DNA of 7,187 nucleotides from Betaproteobacteria bacterium (GCA_013298455.1 JAAFHR010000165.1:1-7187); one strand, 5' to 3'. Shown: positions 1 to 5,804, counted from the first letter of the stretch. Made by a program: numbers and translations. Notes: a model not told the origin generated them from the sequence alone.

Positions 1-528
1 ACGTTTGGCGACATGGGCTGGATTTTTGACGGCCCGCAGATTTTCAAAAAGGCCGTACAAGGCATGACCGACGCCAGCGCCAAGACGCTCGTGAAGGCCG
101 GTGTCCGCGCCGATCAAATCGATTTGGTGGTGCCCCATCAAGCCAATTCGCGAATCATTGAATCGGTCGCCAAATACGCCGGGTTGCCGATGAGCAAAGT
201 GCATTTAACCGTGGCGAAATACGGCAATATGAGCGCCGCCACCGTGCCTGTGGCGCTCGTTGAAGCGCTCGAAGAAGGCCGAATCGGCCCGCGCGCCAAG
301 CTCTTGATGCCAGCCTTTGGCGCGGGCTTAACGCTCTGCTCACATTACGTCGAATGGGGCGAGCGCATCACGCCAAAAGACGTGAGCAACGTCGCCCTAC
401 CGCCCTGCGAAAAAACCGCGCTCGAAATGGTCAACGCCATCCGCGCCGCAAAGGTTGGTGCCAGCCGCAGCCAACCGGGTATTGATGCGAGCTACGTCGT
501 TGATCAACGGCCGTTTGGGACGCAGTAA
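1..528 (+). CDS. 3-oxoacyl-ACP synthase III (FabH/KAS III-like), C-terminal part, 5' end outside window
   Basis: The reading frame is open to the left edge, so the N-terminal half with the catalytic Cys is missing; the ATG at 13 is internal. KAS III enzymes condense an acyl-CoA with malonyl-ACP using a Cys-His-Asn triad in a thiolase fold. Two of the three are visible: His in VPHQAN (codon 136-138) and Asn in KYGNMSAATVP (codon 226-228). The following KLLMPAFGAGLTLCSHYVEW matches the last strand of the fold. FabH normally stops about there, but this protein runs on for roughly 55 residues, ending in DQRPFGTQ. The tail and the sequence style suggest a FabH paralogue rather than the housekeeping fabH; no fatty-acid synthesis neighbours (plsX, fabD, acpP) are visible, though the upstream side is not seen. 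The family is secure; substrate and exact role are not. It could instead serve a secondary pathway that uses a KAS III-like condensation. Confidence 0.85.
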   Translation, partial: TFGDMGWIFDGPQIFKKAVQGMTDASAKTLVKAGVRADQIDLVVPHQANSRIIESVAKYAGLPMSKVHLTVAKYGNMSAATVPVALVEALEEGRIGPRAKLLMPAFGAGLTLCSHYVEWGERITPKDVSNVALPPCEKTALEMVNAIRAAKVGASRSQPGIDASYVVDQRPFGTQ

Positions 529-710
529 GCACGGGGCTGTAAAGGCGCGCTCTCTAGTCCGGGTGGAACGGCTGAGGGTATAGCTTTTTTCATGTAATTC
601 CTGTTCTATATGGCATTCACGTAATTTTTAGTAAGCTTTGAAATGCTTGTTTTGTGTGTTGTAGCCCATATAAAACGAGACATTAATAAAAAGAGTTACT
701 ACTGCGCCCA

Positions 711-748
711 GTAAGTACATCCGTCATCACAAACGTAAGTACATTCGT
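711..748 (+). repeat. Pair of 14-bp direct repeats, candidate operator of the toxin-antitoxin operon
   Basis: GTAAGTACATCCGT at 711-724 and GTAAGTACATTCGT at 735-748 differ at one base and are 24 bp apart start to start. The second copy ends one base before the TATAAT box at 749. Each contains a GTAC core. AbrB-fold antitoxins typically bind and repress their own promoter, so these repeats are natural candidate binding sites. The repeats are seen directly; binding is inferred. Confidence 0.6.
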
Positions 749-754
749 TATAAT
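749..754 (+). promoter_or_regulatory. Consensus -10 box of the antitoxin-toxin operon
   Basis: A perfect TATAAT lies 28 bp before the favoured antitoxin start, which would give a leader of roughly 20 bases. No good TTGACA-like -35 box stands 16-18 bp upstream; that space is taken by the direct repeats. A second weaker candidate lies further upstream: TTGTTT (647-652), 16 bp, TATAAA (669-674). The 529-776 spacer is clearly more AT-rich than the flanking genes. Confidence 0.55.
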
Positions 755-770
755 TTAGCCATCATTCGTC

Positions 771-774
771 GAGG
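771..774 (+). promoter_or_regulatory. Ribosome binding site deciding the antitoxin start
   Basis: GAGG lies only 2 bases before the ATG at 777 but 8 bases before the ATG at 783. Normal spacing therefore favours 783 as the translation start. Confidence 0.6.
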
Positions 775-782
775 ATATGGCC

Positions 783-1007
783 ATGCAAACGCTAAAACTC
801 ACTCAAATCGGAAATTCGGTAGGCGTGGTGCTGCCGAAGGAAATCCTCGCTCGTCTCTCGCTCGAAAAAGGCGACACGATTTATCTGACGGACTCGCCCA
901 ACGGCGTTCGGATCACGACGACGAATCCTGAATTCGAAGAACAAATGAAACTCGCTCGCGGCATCATGAAAAAGCGCCGCGACGTGCTCGCCGAACTCGC
1001 CAAGTAG
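783..1007 (+). CDS. AbrB/MazE-fold antitoxin, partner of the Doc toxin
   Basis: A 74-residue protein (76 if the ATG at 777 is used). Residues 1-45 form a SpoVT/AbrB-type swapped-hairpin DNA-binding domain: LKLTQIGNSVGVVLPKEIL, then LSLEKGDTIYL and an NGVRIT strand. This is the pattern of the 'Doc partner' addiction-module antidotes. Residues about 48-74, starting NPEFEEQMKLARGIMKK, are a charged helix of the kind that in such antitoxins folds on the toxin and neutralises it. The toxin starts 12 bases after the stop, in the same frame, so the two genes form one operon. By family precedent the antitoxin, alone or with the toxin, represses the operon through the repeats at 711-748. The start at 783 was chosen from the GAGG spacing and because family members begin near this residue. 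Family assignment is firm; DNA targets are inferred. Confidence 0.88.
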   Translation: MQTLKLTQIGNSVGVVLPKEILARLSLEKGDTIYLTDSPNGVRITTTNPEFEEQMKLARGIMKKRRDVLAELAK

Positions 1008-1019
1008 TTCGCATCGTTC

Positions 1020-1406
1020 ATGACCACTTGGAAGTGGATTCACGTCGCCGTCATTACTGCAGTGCAGGAAGCGCAACTCTCGGAGCACGGTGGCATCGTC
1101 GGCACACGATACGCCGGTCTGCTCGAATCAGCCCTCGCAAAACCGAAGCAACTAGCCCACTACGGAGAACACGACGCAGCGGCGCTCGCAGCGGCATACG
1201 GCTACGGCATCAGCCGAAACCATCCGTATCTTGATGGCAACACGCGCACGGCCTTTGTGGCTGTCGAGCTGTTTCTAGCGCTCAATGGTTACAAGCTAAT
1301 CGCCAACGACACGGATTGCGTATTGACCATGCTCAGGGTTGCGGAGGGCGAAAATACCGAGGAAGCGTTTGCGGAGTGGATTCGAAGCAACATCACTTCT
1401 CACTGA
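1020..1406 (+). CDS. doc: Doc/Fic family toxin (death-on-curing type) with a variant Fic motif
   Basis: A 128-residue protein of normal length for chromosomal Doc toxins. Phage P1 Doc phosphorylates EF-Tu and so stops translation. The N-terminal part matches the family: EAQLSEHGGIVGTRYAGLLESAL (residues 17-39 region) and AAAYGYGISRNHP. The Fic motif is H68-P-Y-L-D72-G-N-T75-R76-T-A, followed by the FLALNGYKL helix. His68, Asp72, Asn74 and Arg76 are kept. Position 75 is Thr (codon ACG, 1242-1244), where Doc proteins usually have Lys and AMP-transferring Fic proteins usually have Gly. One base change (AAG to ACG) would explain it. The toxin may be altered or weakened, or this may be a natural variant. 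There is no Shine-Dalgarno in the 12-base gap after the antitoxin, so translation probably depends on coupling and stays below that of the antitoxin. The start is fixed by the family-like beginning and the antitoxin stop in the same frame. Confidence 0.9.
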   Translation: MTTWKWIHVAVITAVQEAQLSEHGGIVGTRYAGLLESALAKPKQLAHYGEHDAAALAAAYGYGISRNHPYLDGNTRTAFVAVELFLALNGYKLIANDTDCVLTMLRVAEGENTEEAFAEWIRSNITSH

Positions 1407-1431
1407 AAACTCCCAACGGATGGGGCTCTCC

Positions 1432-1556
1432 CGCGTAGCTACGAGAGACGGGATGCGATGCAACGCGCTTTAAGTCGACGTGTGCTTTTGCACACGAGAC
1501 TTAAAGCAAAGCAGCAATGCGTCCTGCCTTTGGGTGACGCTCGGAGACGCTACGCG
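1432..1556. repeat. Nested imperfect inverted repeat filling a convergent intergenic region
   Basis: The outer arms are CGCGTAGC (1432-1439) and GCTACGCG (1549-1556). Inside, from 1452 to 1523, a second imperfect pairing runs GATGC...GCGTC and leads into the strong core stem at 1467-1507. Left of the core there is also a perfect 10-bp palindrome, CGTAGCTACG (1434-1443). The element lies between the 3' ends of doc and the flavocytochrome gene and reaches to 2 bases from the latter's stop codon. It could be a small repeat of the REP or MITE kind or a transcript-end structure; the class is not recognised. Confidence 0.5.
1467..1507. terminator. Strong hairpin between convergent genes, possible transcript end without a U-tract
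   Basis: GCTTTAAGTC (1467-1476) pairs perfectly with GACTTAAAGC (1498-1507). After a small internal bulge (GA against A), CGTGTGC (1479-1485) pairs with GCACACG (1490-1496) around a TTTT loop. That gives 17 base pairs in total. Neither strand has a T-run after the stem, so it is not a classic intrinsic terminator. It could still block 3' exonucleases or help factor-dependent termination for doc and fccB. The hairpin is certain as sequence; its role is inferred. Confidence 0.5.
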
Positions 1557-1557
1557 T

Positions 1558-2853
1558 TTACGCCAGCATGTCCGCCCAAATATTCTTAGCCCACGAATTC
1601 GCATAAACGCCCTCAAGCGCATTGGCATCCGCCGACAAACCGCCTGCGCCTTGCACCGTCACCATCGTCTTCTGCGCAGCGTCGTAGCGGTGAACGCTCG
1701 CTACGTGCACGACGTTTTTGTCGTCGATGAACGAGTAGCAGGTGTTGGCTACCATCGGCGTTTGATTGACCGTTTCACCGGTGAGGAGCGCGACGACGGC
1801 GGCGGCGCAGACCTTGCCGTGTTGGTTAGCCATGTGGCCGCTCTTGGGCATCGCCGGGGCGATTTGTAGCGAATCACCGAGGATGTGAACGCCCGGAACC
1901 GCTGTGGATTCGTAGGTGAGCCAATCGACTTGGCACCAACGGCGATTGGAATTGTTAAGGCCGTTCATCGCGGCGATGTTGCCAGCGCGCATGGGTGGCA
2001 GCACGTTCAACACATCGGCTTTGACGTCTTCGCCGAAGCTCATTTTGAGTGAGAGCGTGCGGGCGTCAACGTCTTGGATTTCTTGATTGTTGCGGTATTC
2101 GATGAGGCCTTTGTATTGGCCGTTCCAGGCCTTCATGAAGAGGCCTTTTTTCGAGACCACGTCTTCGTTGGCGTCGAGAATCAAGACCTTCGATTTGGGC
2201 TTAGCTTGCTGGAAATACCACGCCACTTGGCAAGCGCGCTCGTACGGCCCCGGAGGGCAGCGATACGGCGCTTTGGGGATGTGAATGGCGTATACGCCGC
2301 CGTCTTTCATTGCCGTTAATTGATTGCGGAGCGCAACCGTTTCGGGGCCCGCTTTCCATGCGGCGAGCACACGGTTTTTGGCCTCTCCCGTTGCTAAACC
2401 GGGGAGCGTTTCGTACATGAAATCGATACCGGGCGAGAGGATCAAACGGTCATACGGGAGCTTGGTGCCATCGGCGAGCGAAAGCGTTTTGGCGGTGGCA
2501 TCAAAGCCCGTTGCTTCGCCCTTGACGCGGCGAACGCCATACTTATCCAAGCCGCCGTACGCGACCGAAATGTTGCCCAAATTCGATGAGCCGCCAACCA
2601 CCAAATTCGACATCGGGCAGGATACGAAATTGTCGCCGCGCTCAACGAGCGTGACATCGATGCCCTGCTCGCTCCACATGGCGATGTATTTGGCAGCCGT
2701 TGCGCCGCCGAAGCCAGCCCCAACGACGACCACTTTCGGTTTAGCAACCCCGCCAACGGTGGCGCAGCCGCTCGCAAAAATCCCCGTGCCAACGAGCGAC
2801 ACCGCACCGGCCGCTTTGACGAAATTTCGACGATTGAGAGATGTGTTTTGCAT
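1558..2853 (-). CDS. fccB: Flavocytochrome c sulfide dehydrogenase, FAD-binding flavoprotein subunit
   Basis: A 431-residue periplasmic flavoprotein that oxidises sulfide and passes electrons through FAD to its cytochrome partner. The N-terminus has a Tat motif, N-R8-R9-N-F-V-K, then a hydrophobic stretch ending FASGC30, which also fits a lipoprotein cleavage site. The FAD-binding Rossmann motif VVVVGAGFGGATAAKY is at about 40-56. VPGVHILGDS (319-328) is the second FAD contact usual in this fold. Two cysteines fit the redox-active pair of the Allochromatium enzyme: C199 in YRCPPGPYERAC and C372 in NTCYS, with nearly the same spacing as in that family. The C-terminal FCSD domain (about 360-431) is complete. 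The length is normal for the precursor. It is translated 12 bases after the cytochrome gene, with AAGGAG overlapping that gene's stop codon. Sulfide is the most likely substrate; related proteins (SoxF) play a similar part in thiosulfate oxidation. Sox genes are not in view. Confidence 0.9.
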   Translation of the reverse strand: MQNTSLNRRNFVKAAGAVSLVGTGIFASGCATVGGVAKPKVVVVGAGFGGATAAKYIAMWSEQGIDVTLVERGDNFVSCPMSNLVVGGSSNLGNISVAYGGLDKYGVRRVKGEATGFDATAKTLSLADGTKLPYDRLILSPGIDFMYETLPGLATGEAKNRVLAAWKAGPETVALRNQLTAMKDGGVYAIHIPKAPYRCPPGPYERACQVAWYFQQAKPKSKVLILDANEDVVSKKGLFMKAWNGQYKGLIEYRNNQEIQDVDARTLSLKMSFGEDVKADVLNVLPPMRAGNIAAMNGLNNSNRRWCQVDWLTYESTAVPGVHILGDSLQIAPAMPKSGHMANQHGKVCAAAVVALLTGETVNQTPMVANTCYSFIDDKNVVHVASVHRYDAAQKTMVTVQGAGGLSADANALEGVYANSWAKNIWADMLA

Positions 2854-2861
2854 GATCGTCG

Positions 2862-2867
2862 CTCCTT
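2862..2867 (-). promoter_or_regulatory. Ribosome binding site of fccB overlapping the cytochrome stop codon
   Basis: Read on the minus strand, AAGGAG shares its first two bases with the TAA stop of the cytochrome gene and stands 8 bases before the fccB ATG. This suggests translational coupling and similar output of the two subunits. Confidence 0.65.
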
Positions 2868-3201
2868 ATTTGGGTTGTTTGCTGAGGTAATCGGCGATCA
2901 GCGCAACTTGCTCATCGGTGTAGCCCTTGGCGAGCTGATGCATGATCGTGGCGGGCAGTTTCCCGTCTCGGTAGTCCTTCATTTTTTGAATCGTCACGTT
3001 GGCCGGAACGCCAGCAAGCGAGGGCACTTCGGCCACACTCTTGCCGTTGGTGCCGTGGCAATTGGCGCACTGCGCGGCGAGATTTCGAGCCAGGTGTTTG
3101 TCGACTGGCGCGCTAGCAGGCGCCGTTTGAGCAAAGGCCGACGCGGCGGCGAAAGTGGCAGCGAACGCAGCCGTTCGGGCGAACGAATGTAGCGATTTCA
3201 T
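2866..3201 (-). CDS. fccA: Monoheme cytochrome c subunit of flavocytochrome c sulfide dehydrogenase
   Basis: A 111-residue class I cytochrome c. Residues 1-24 are a Sec signal peptide (MKSLHSFARTAAF..., Ala-rich core) with a likely cut after AFA. Haem is attached at C45-A-N-C48-H49. The probable axial Met is M87 in ATIMHQLAKGYTDEQV, and the C-terminal helix VALIADYLSKQ is typical of cytochrome c553/c4-like domains. Only one CXXCH is present, so this is the short monoheme form, not the diheme subunit of Allochromatium. It would take electrons from FccB in the periplasm and hand them to the respiratory chain. The start at 3201 is set by a perfect AGGAGG 7 bases upstream and by the signal peptide; the frame stays open further upstream to 3405, but those residues do not look like protein. 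It is the first gene of the operon with fccB. Confidence 0.88.
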   Translation of the reverse strand: MKSLHSFARTAAFAATFAAASAFAQTAPASAPVDKHLARNLAAQCANCHGTNGKSVAEVPSLAGVPANVTIQKMKDYRDGKLPATIMHQLAKGYTDEQVALIADYLSKQPK

Positions 3202-3208
3202 GGGCGAT

Positions 3209-3214
3209 CCTCCT
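3209..3214 (-). promoter_or_regulatory. Perfect Shine-Dalgarno for the cytochrome c gene
   Basis: AGGAGG on the minus strand, 7 bases before the ATG at 3201. It is much stronger than the sites of the neighbouring genes and settles the start against longer upstream options. Confidence 0.8.
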
Positions 3215-3479
3215 AGAAAAATTCCTGAGCAGTTGAACTTGATTCTAGGGTGTGAACGCGTGGCTGGATTGGGCGTTTCCCTACTTTGTTGGGAGTTTTT
3301 GCGACCGCGACTACCGCCGCGATCGCAGATGATTGAGCGCGGGAGTGCTGCTGCGCCTGCGACCTTTGTTGCAAATTTTTGGCGACCTAACGGCCGAAAA
3401 CACACGTCTAGAGAGCAAAAGCAAATAGACTGCGAGCGAGTTAACGTCTGGGCTGCGTGATGTTTGAACGGCTATTCGA

Positions 3480-3507
3480 ATTATCGCTGAAATATACGCA
3501 AGCCCAA
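3480..3507 (-). promoter_or_regulatory. Possible sigma-70 promoter driving the fcc operon
   Basis: On the minus strand TTGGGC (3507-3502) is followed after 16 bases by GATAAT (3485-3480). It points toward fccA but would leave a leader of about 270 bases. It is based on box similarity only. Confidence 0.3.
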
Positions 3508-3540
3508 TCGCAGTATGGCTTTAGCGAACAAAGCTGTTAA

Positions 3541-4917
3541 TCAACCCGCGTACTGCTTGGCCAACGTTGTAGCCAGACCGACGTACTGGGCTGGCGTCAA
3601 CGCGCGAAGCTCAGCGCGGGCTTCGGCGGGAATGGCGAGCTGATCGATAAATTCAGCAAATGCTTGCGGCGTGACCTTGTTTCCACGCGTCAGATTTTTG
3701 AGCTGTTCGTAAGCGCCTGCTACCGCGTAGCGCCGCATGACCGTTTGAATGGGCTCAGCGAGCACTTCCCAGTTGTTGTCCAAATCCTTGAGCATTGCGT
3801 CTGGGTTCACTTCGAGTTTGCCGACGCCTTGCAGCGCGGATGAAAGCCCCAGCAAACTGTAGCCCACGGCCACGCCCATGTTTCTGAGCACTGTGGAATC
3901 GGTCAAATCGCGCTGCCAGCGCGAAATCGGGAGCTTTTCGGAAAGGTGTCGGAGCAGCGCATTGGCCAAACCGAAGTTTCCTTCGGCGTTTTCAAAATCA
4001 ATCGGATTGACTTTATGAGGCATGGTTGACGAACCGATCTCGCCCGCTTTGAGTTTCTGCTTGAAGAAACCCAGCGAAATGTAGCCCCACGTATCGCGGC
4101 AAAAATCGATCAAAATCGTATCGATCCGCGCCATCGCATCAAAGAGCTCGGCCATGTAGTCATGCGGCTCGATTTGTGCGCTCATCGGCTGCCAGGTCAG
4201 GCCGAGCGACTCTACAGTTTGCTTCGATATCGCCGGCCAATCTGCGCTGGGATAGGCCGACAAATGCGCGTTGTAGTTACCGACCGCGCCGTTCATCTTC
4301 GCACGGAGCGGCACAGCAACGACACGTTCACGCGCTGTTCGCAAACGGTCTACGAACAGCGCGATTTCCTTGCCCATGGTGGTGGGCGTTGCCGCTTGGC
4401 CGTGAGTTCGCGACATCATGGGCATTTCGGCGGTGGCCAGGGCGAGCCTTGAGAGCGCCGCGATCAGCGCGTCTAGTTGCGGCAGCCATGCGCCATGCAC
4501 GCCGCGCTTGAGCATCAAGGCGTGCGAGACGTTGTTGATGTCCTCCGAGGTGCACGCAAAATGCACGAATTCACCGTGCGGCGCGAGCTCGGGCAGTTTT
4601 TCAAACTTCGCTTTGAGCCAGTATTCCACGGCCTTCACGTCGTGATTGGTAGTGGCTTCGATGTCTTTCACGCCCTGAGCGTCGGTGATAGAAAAGTCGT
4701 CGGCGATGCGATCTAAAAACGCCGTTGCTTCGGCCGACAGCGGCGGCAACTCGGCAATGTCGGCGCACGATGCGAGCGATTTCAACCAGGCGATTTCTAC
4801 GCGAATTCGTTCCCGTGTGAGCGCATACTCACTAAACGCATCGCCCAGAACGGCGACCTTCTTTTGGTAGCGGCCATCAAGCGGAGAAATGGCAACGAGG
4901 GCGTCGAATTGGGGCAT
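3541..4917 (-). CDS. purB: Adenylosuccinate lyase
   Basis: A 458-residue protein, full length for the proteobacterial form. It acts in the cytosol at two steps of purine synthesis: SAICAR to AICAR plus fumarate, and adenylosuccinate to AMP plus fumarate. The start region ALVAISPLDGRY is typical. TTNHDVKAVEYWLK (89-102) and FACTSEDINN (120-129) line the active site. H172 in SRTHGQAATP is the expected general acid. S296 lies in the flexible loop GEIGSSTMPHKVNPIDFENAEG (292-313), which is the fumarate lyase signature. SRWQRDLTDSTVLRN and NWEVLAEPIQTVMRRY further match the E. coli enzyme along its whole length. The start at 4917 agrees with the family, although no clear Shine-Dalgarno precedes it. 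It is a single gene, divergent from the GST gene; a GATAAT box (minus, 4956-4961) with TTGCAG 19 bases upstream is a weak promoter candidate. Nothing looks broken. Confidence 0.97.
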   Translation of the reverse strand: MPQFDALVAISPLDGRYQKKVAVLGDAFSEYALTRERIRVEIAWLKSLASCADIAELPPLSAEATAFLDRIADDFSITDAQGVKDIEATTNHDVKAVEYWLKAKFEKLPELAPHGEFVHFACTSEDINNVSHALMLKRGVHGAWLPQLDALIAALSRLALATAEMPMMSRTHGQAATPTTMGKEIALFVDRLRTARERVVAVPLRAKMNGAVGNYNAHLSAYPSADWPAISKQTVESLGLTWQPMSAQIEPHDYMAELFDAMARIDTILIDFCRDTWGYISLGFFKQKLKAGEIGSSTMPHKVNPIDFENAEGNFGLANALLRHLSEKLPISRWQRDLTDSTVLRNMGVAVGYSLLGLSSALQGVGKLEVNPDAMLKDLDNNWEVLAEPIQTVMRRYAVAGAYEQLKNLTRGNKVTPQAFAEFIDQLAIPAEARAELRALTPAQYVGLATTLAKQYAG

Positions 4918-4955
4918 GGCAAATTTACAAAAGATTCGTCTTAGCGGAGCCTCAA

Positions 4956-4986
4956 ATTATCGCCGCTTCGCAGCTGGGCGCTGCAA
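4956..4986 (-). promoter_or_regulatory. Weak candidate purB promoter
   Basis: On the minus strand TTGCAG (4986-4981) precedes GATAAT (4961-4956) with a 19-bp spacer, longer than the ideal 17. It lies about 40 bases before the purB ATG. The -10 is good; the spacing makes the call uncertain. Confidence 0.3.
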
Positions 4987-5088
4987 ACCGCAGTTCACGT
5001 GCTACAGTCTTTCTCTCAAGAACAGTGTCATACCAAGCTCCGGATCAGAGCGTGCTTGTGGCAACACTCGAAAAATAGTCAACGATTA

Positions 5089-5709
5089 ATGAAACTCCTC
5101 CACTCGCCCACTAGCCCCTACGCCCGTAAAGTTCGGGTGGTCGCCGCCGAAAAGAAACTCGATTTGGAATTGGTCACGTCCGATCCGTGGGCTCCCAACC
5201 CAACGCTCGAAGCGGCCAACCCGTTGGGCAAAGTTCCAGCGCTCCTGACCGACGACGGCGGCAGTTTGTTTGATTCGCGAGTGATCGTTGAGTATCTAGA
5301 CGGCCTCTCGCCGGTGCACAAGCTGATCCCCGAAGGCTCGCGTGACCGGATTGCCGTGAAGCGGTGGGAAGCCATTGCCGATGGGCTGCAAGACGCAGCC
5401 ATCATCGCCCGCCTTGAGGGCAACCGGCCCGACCAAAACGAATCGAGCGCCAAACAAATCGCACGGCAACGCGCCAAGATTGTGGCCTCACTCGCCGAGA
5501 TGTCGAAAGAGCTGGGTGATGCCGACCTTTGCGTCGGCAAAACCTTTACGCTCGCTGACATCGCCACCGGTTGCGCGTTGGGCTATTTGCTGCTGCGTTT
5601 CCCAGACATCCGGTGGAGCGAGCAGCATCCCAATCTGGCGCGACACTACAAAAAAATGGCGGCACGCGCATCGTTTGTGGCGACAGACCCCGCGCCACCC
5701 AAAGCGTAG
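5089..5709 (+). CDS. yibF: YibF-like glutathione S-transferase
   Basis: A 206-residue cytosolic protein of normal GST length. The N-terminal thioredoxin-like domain (about 1-75) begins MKLLHSPTSPYARKVRV; S9 sits at the usual catalytic position. NPLGKVPALL (44-53) holds the cis-Pro (P50) that contacts the glutathione backbone, and F61-D62-S63 takes the place of the usual E/D-S pair that binds the gamma-glutamyl end. The all-helical C-terminal domain (about 85-200) includes the TLADIATG N-capping box with D157. The protein aligns along its length with E. coli YibF, including the closing DPAPPKA. The substrate is unknown for this group. The frame is open upstream to an ATG at 4999, but those residues are unlike any GST, so 5089 is used; the ribosome site is weak. 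It is divergent from purB and convergent with the symporter gene. The symbol is assigned by similarity only. Confidence 0.88.
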   Translation: MKLLHSPTSPYARKVRVVAAEKKLDLELVTSDPWAPNPTLEAANPLGKVPALLTDDGGSLFDSRVIVEYLDGLSPVHKLIPEGSRDRIAVKRWEAIADGLQDAAIIARLEGNRPDQNESSAKQIARQRAKIVASLAEMSKELGDADLCVGKTFTLADIATGCALGYLLLRFPDIRWSEQHPNLARHYKKMAARASFVATDPAPPKA

Positions 5710-5732
5710 CGCCGCGCCACGTAGCCGTTTAA

Positions 5733-5770
5733 GCAATAAAAAAGCCCGCAATCGCGGGCTTTTTTATTGC
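5733..5770. terminator. Bidirectional intrinsic terminator between GST and symporter genes
   Basis: A perfect 17-bp inverted repeat with a 4-base AATC loop: the left arm is GCAATAAAAAAGCCCGC (5733-5749), the right arm GCGGGCTTTTTTATTGC (5754-5770). The GC core is followed by six T on the plus strand and, by symmetry, six T on the minus strand. It lies 23 bases after the GST stop and can end transcription from both sides. Confidence 0.93.
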
Positions 5771-5794
5771 GGCCGAAGGCTTGCGCCTTCAGCC
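5771..5794. repeat. Second hairpin beside the terminator, downstream of the symporter stop
   Basis: GAAGGC (5775-5780), loop TTGC, GCCTTC (5785-5790); the stem extends with GGC/GCC (5771-5773 and 5792-5794) past one mismatch. For symporter mRNA this hairpin comes just before the main terminator, making a tandem pair. It has no T-run of its own. Confidence 0.5.
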
Positions 5795-5804
5795 AACGCT
5801 TGGC

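Larger units (their letters stand above)
3202..3540. other. 339-bp non-coding region between purB and the fcc operon
   Basis: I see no convincing gene here on either strand. It holds the fccA ribosome site, a possible minus-strand promoter near 3480-3507, and a TAGAAT box (3242-3247, minus) that lacks a matching -35. There is also a possible leader hairpin: 3319-3326 and 3301-3308 pair in minus-strand RNA as GCGAUCGC with GCGGUCGC, 8 pairs including one G-U, around a 10-base loop. No T-rich intrinsic terminator for purB is visible. Confidence 0.5.

Noticed and set aside
570..590. Possible terminator after the KAS III-like gene: a 4-bp stem followed by TTTTTT
   Set aside because: The stem is too short (GGCT/AGCT with one G-U pair) to support a terminator.
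590..626. Short direct repeat TCAYGTAATT at 590-599 and 617-626
   Set aside because: Only 10 bases in an AT-rich spacer, not next to a promoter; likely by chance.
1432..1556. Integron attC site beside a toxin-antitoxin cassette
   Set aside because: Despite the inverted structure, I see no proper RYYYAAC and GTTRRRY core sites at the ends and no cassette array.
2324..2890. Long open frame opposite fccB
   Set aside because: It is antisense to a well-supported gene, has low-complexity Pro/Ser/Ala composition and no motif or ribosome site; it reflects codon bias.
3202..3405. Upstream extension of the cytochrome c frame to 3405
   Set aside because: A perfect AGGAGG and a clear signal peptide mark the start at 3201; the upstream residues look untranslated.
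4999..5088. Upstream extension of the GST start to an ATG at 4999
   Set aside because: The extra 30 residues do not fit the GST fold, which always starts a few residues before the first strand (MKLLHSP).
5118..5567. Long minus-strand frame opposite the GST gene
   Set aside because: It is a shadow of a gene with clear family motifs, and nothing in its own sequence looks like a protein.
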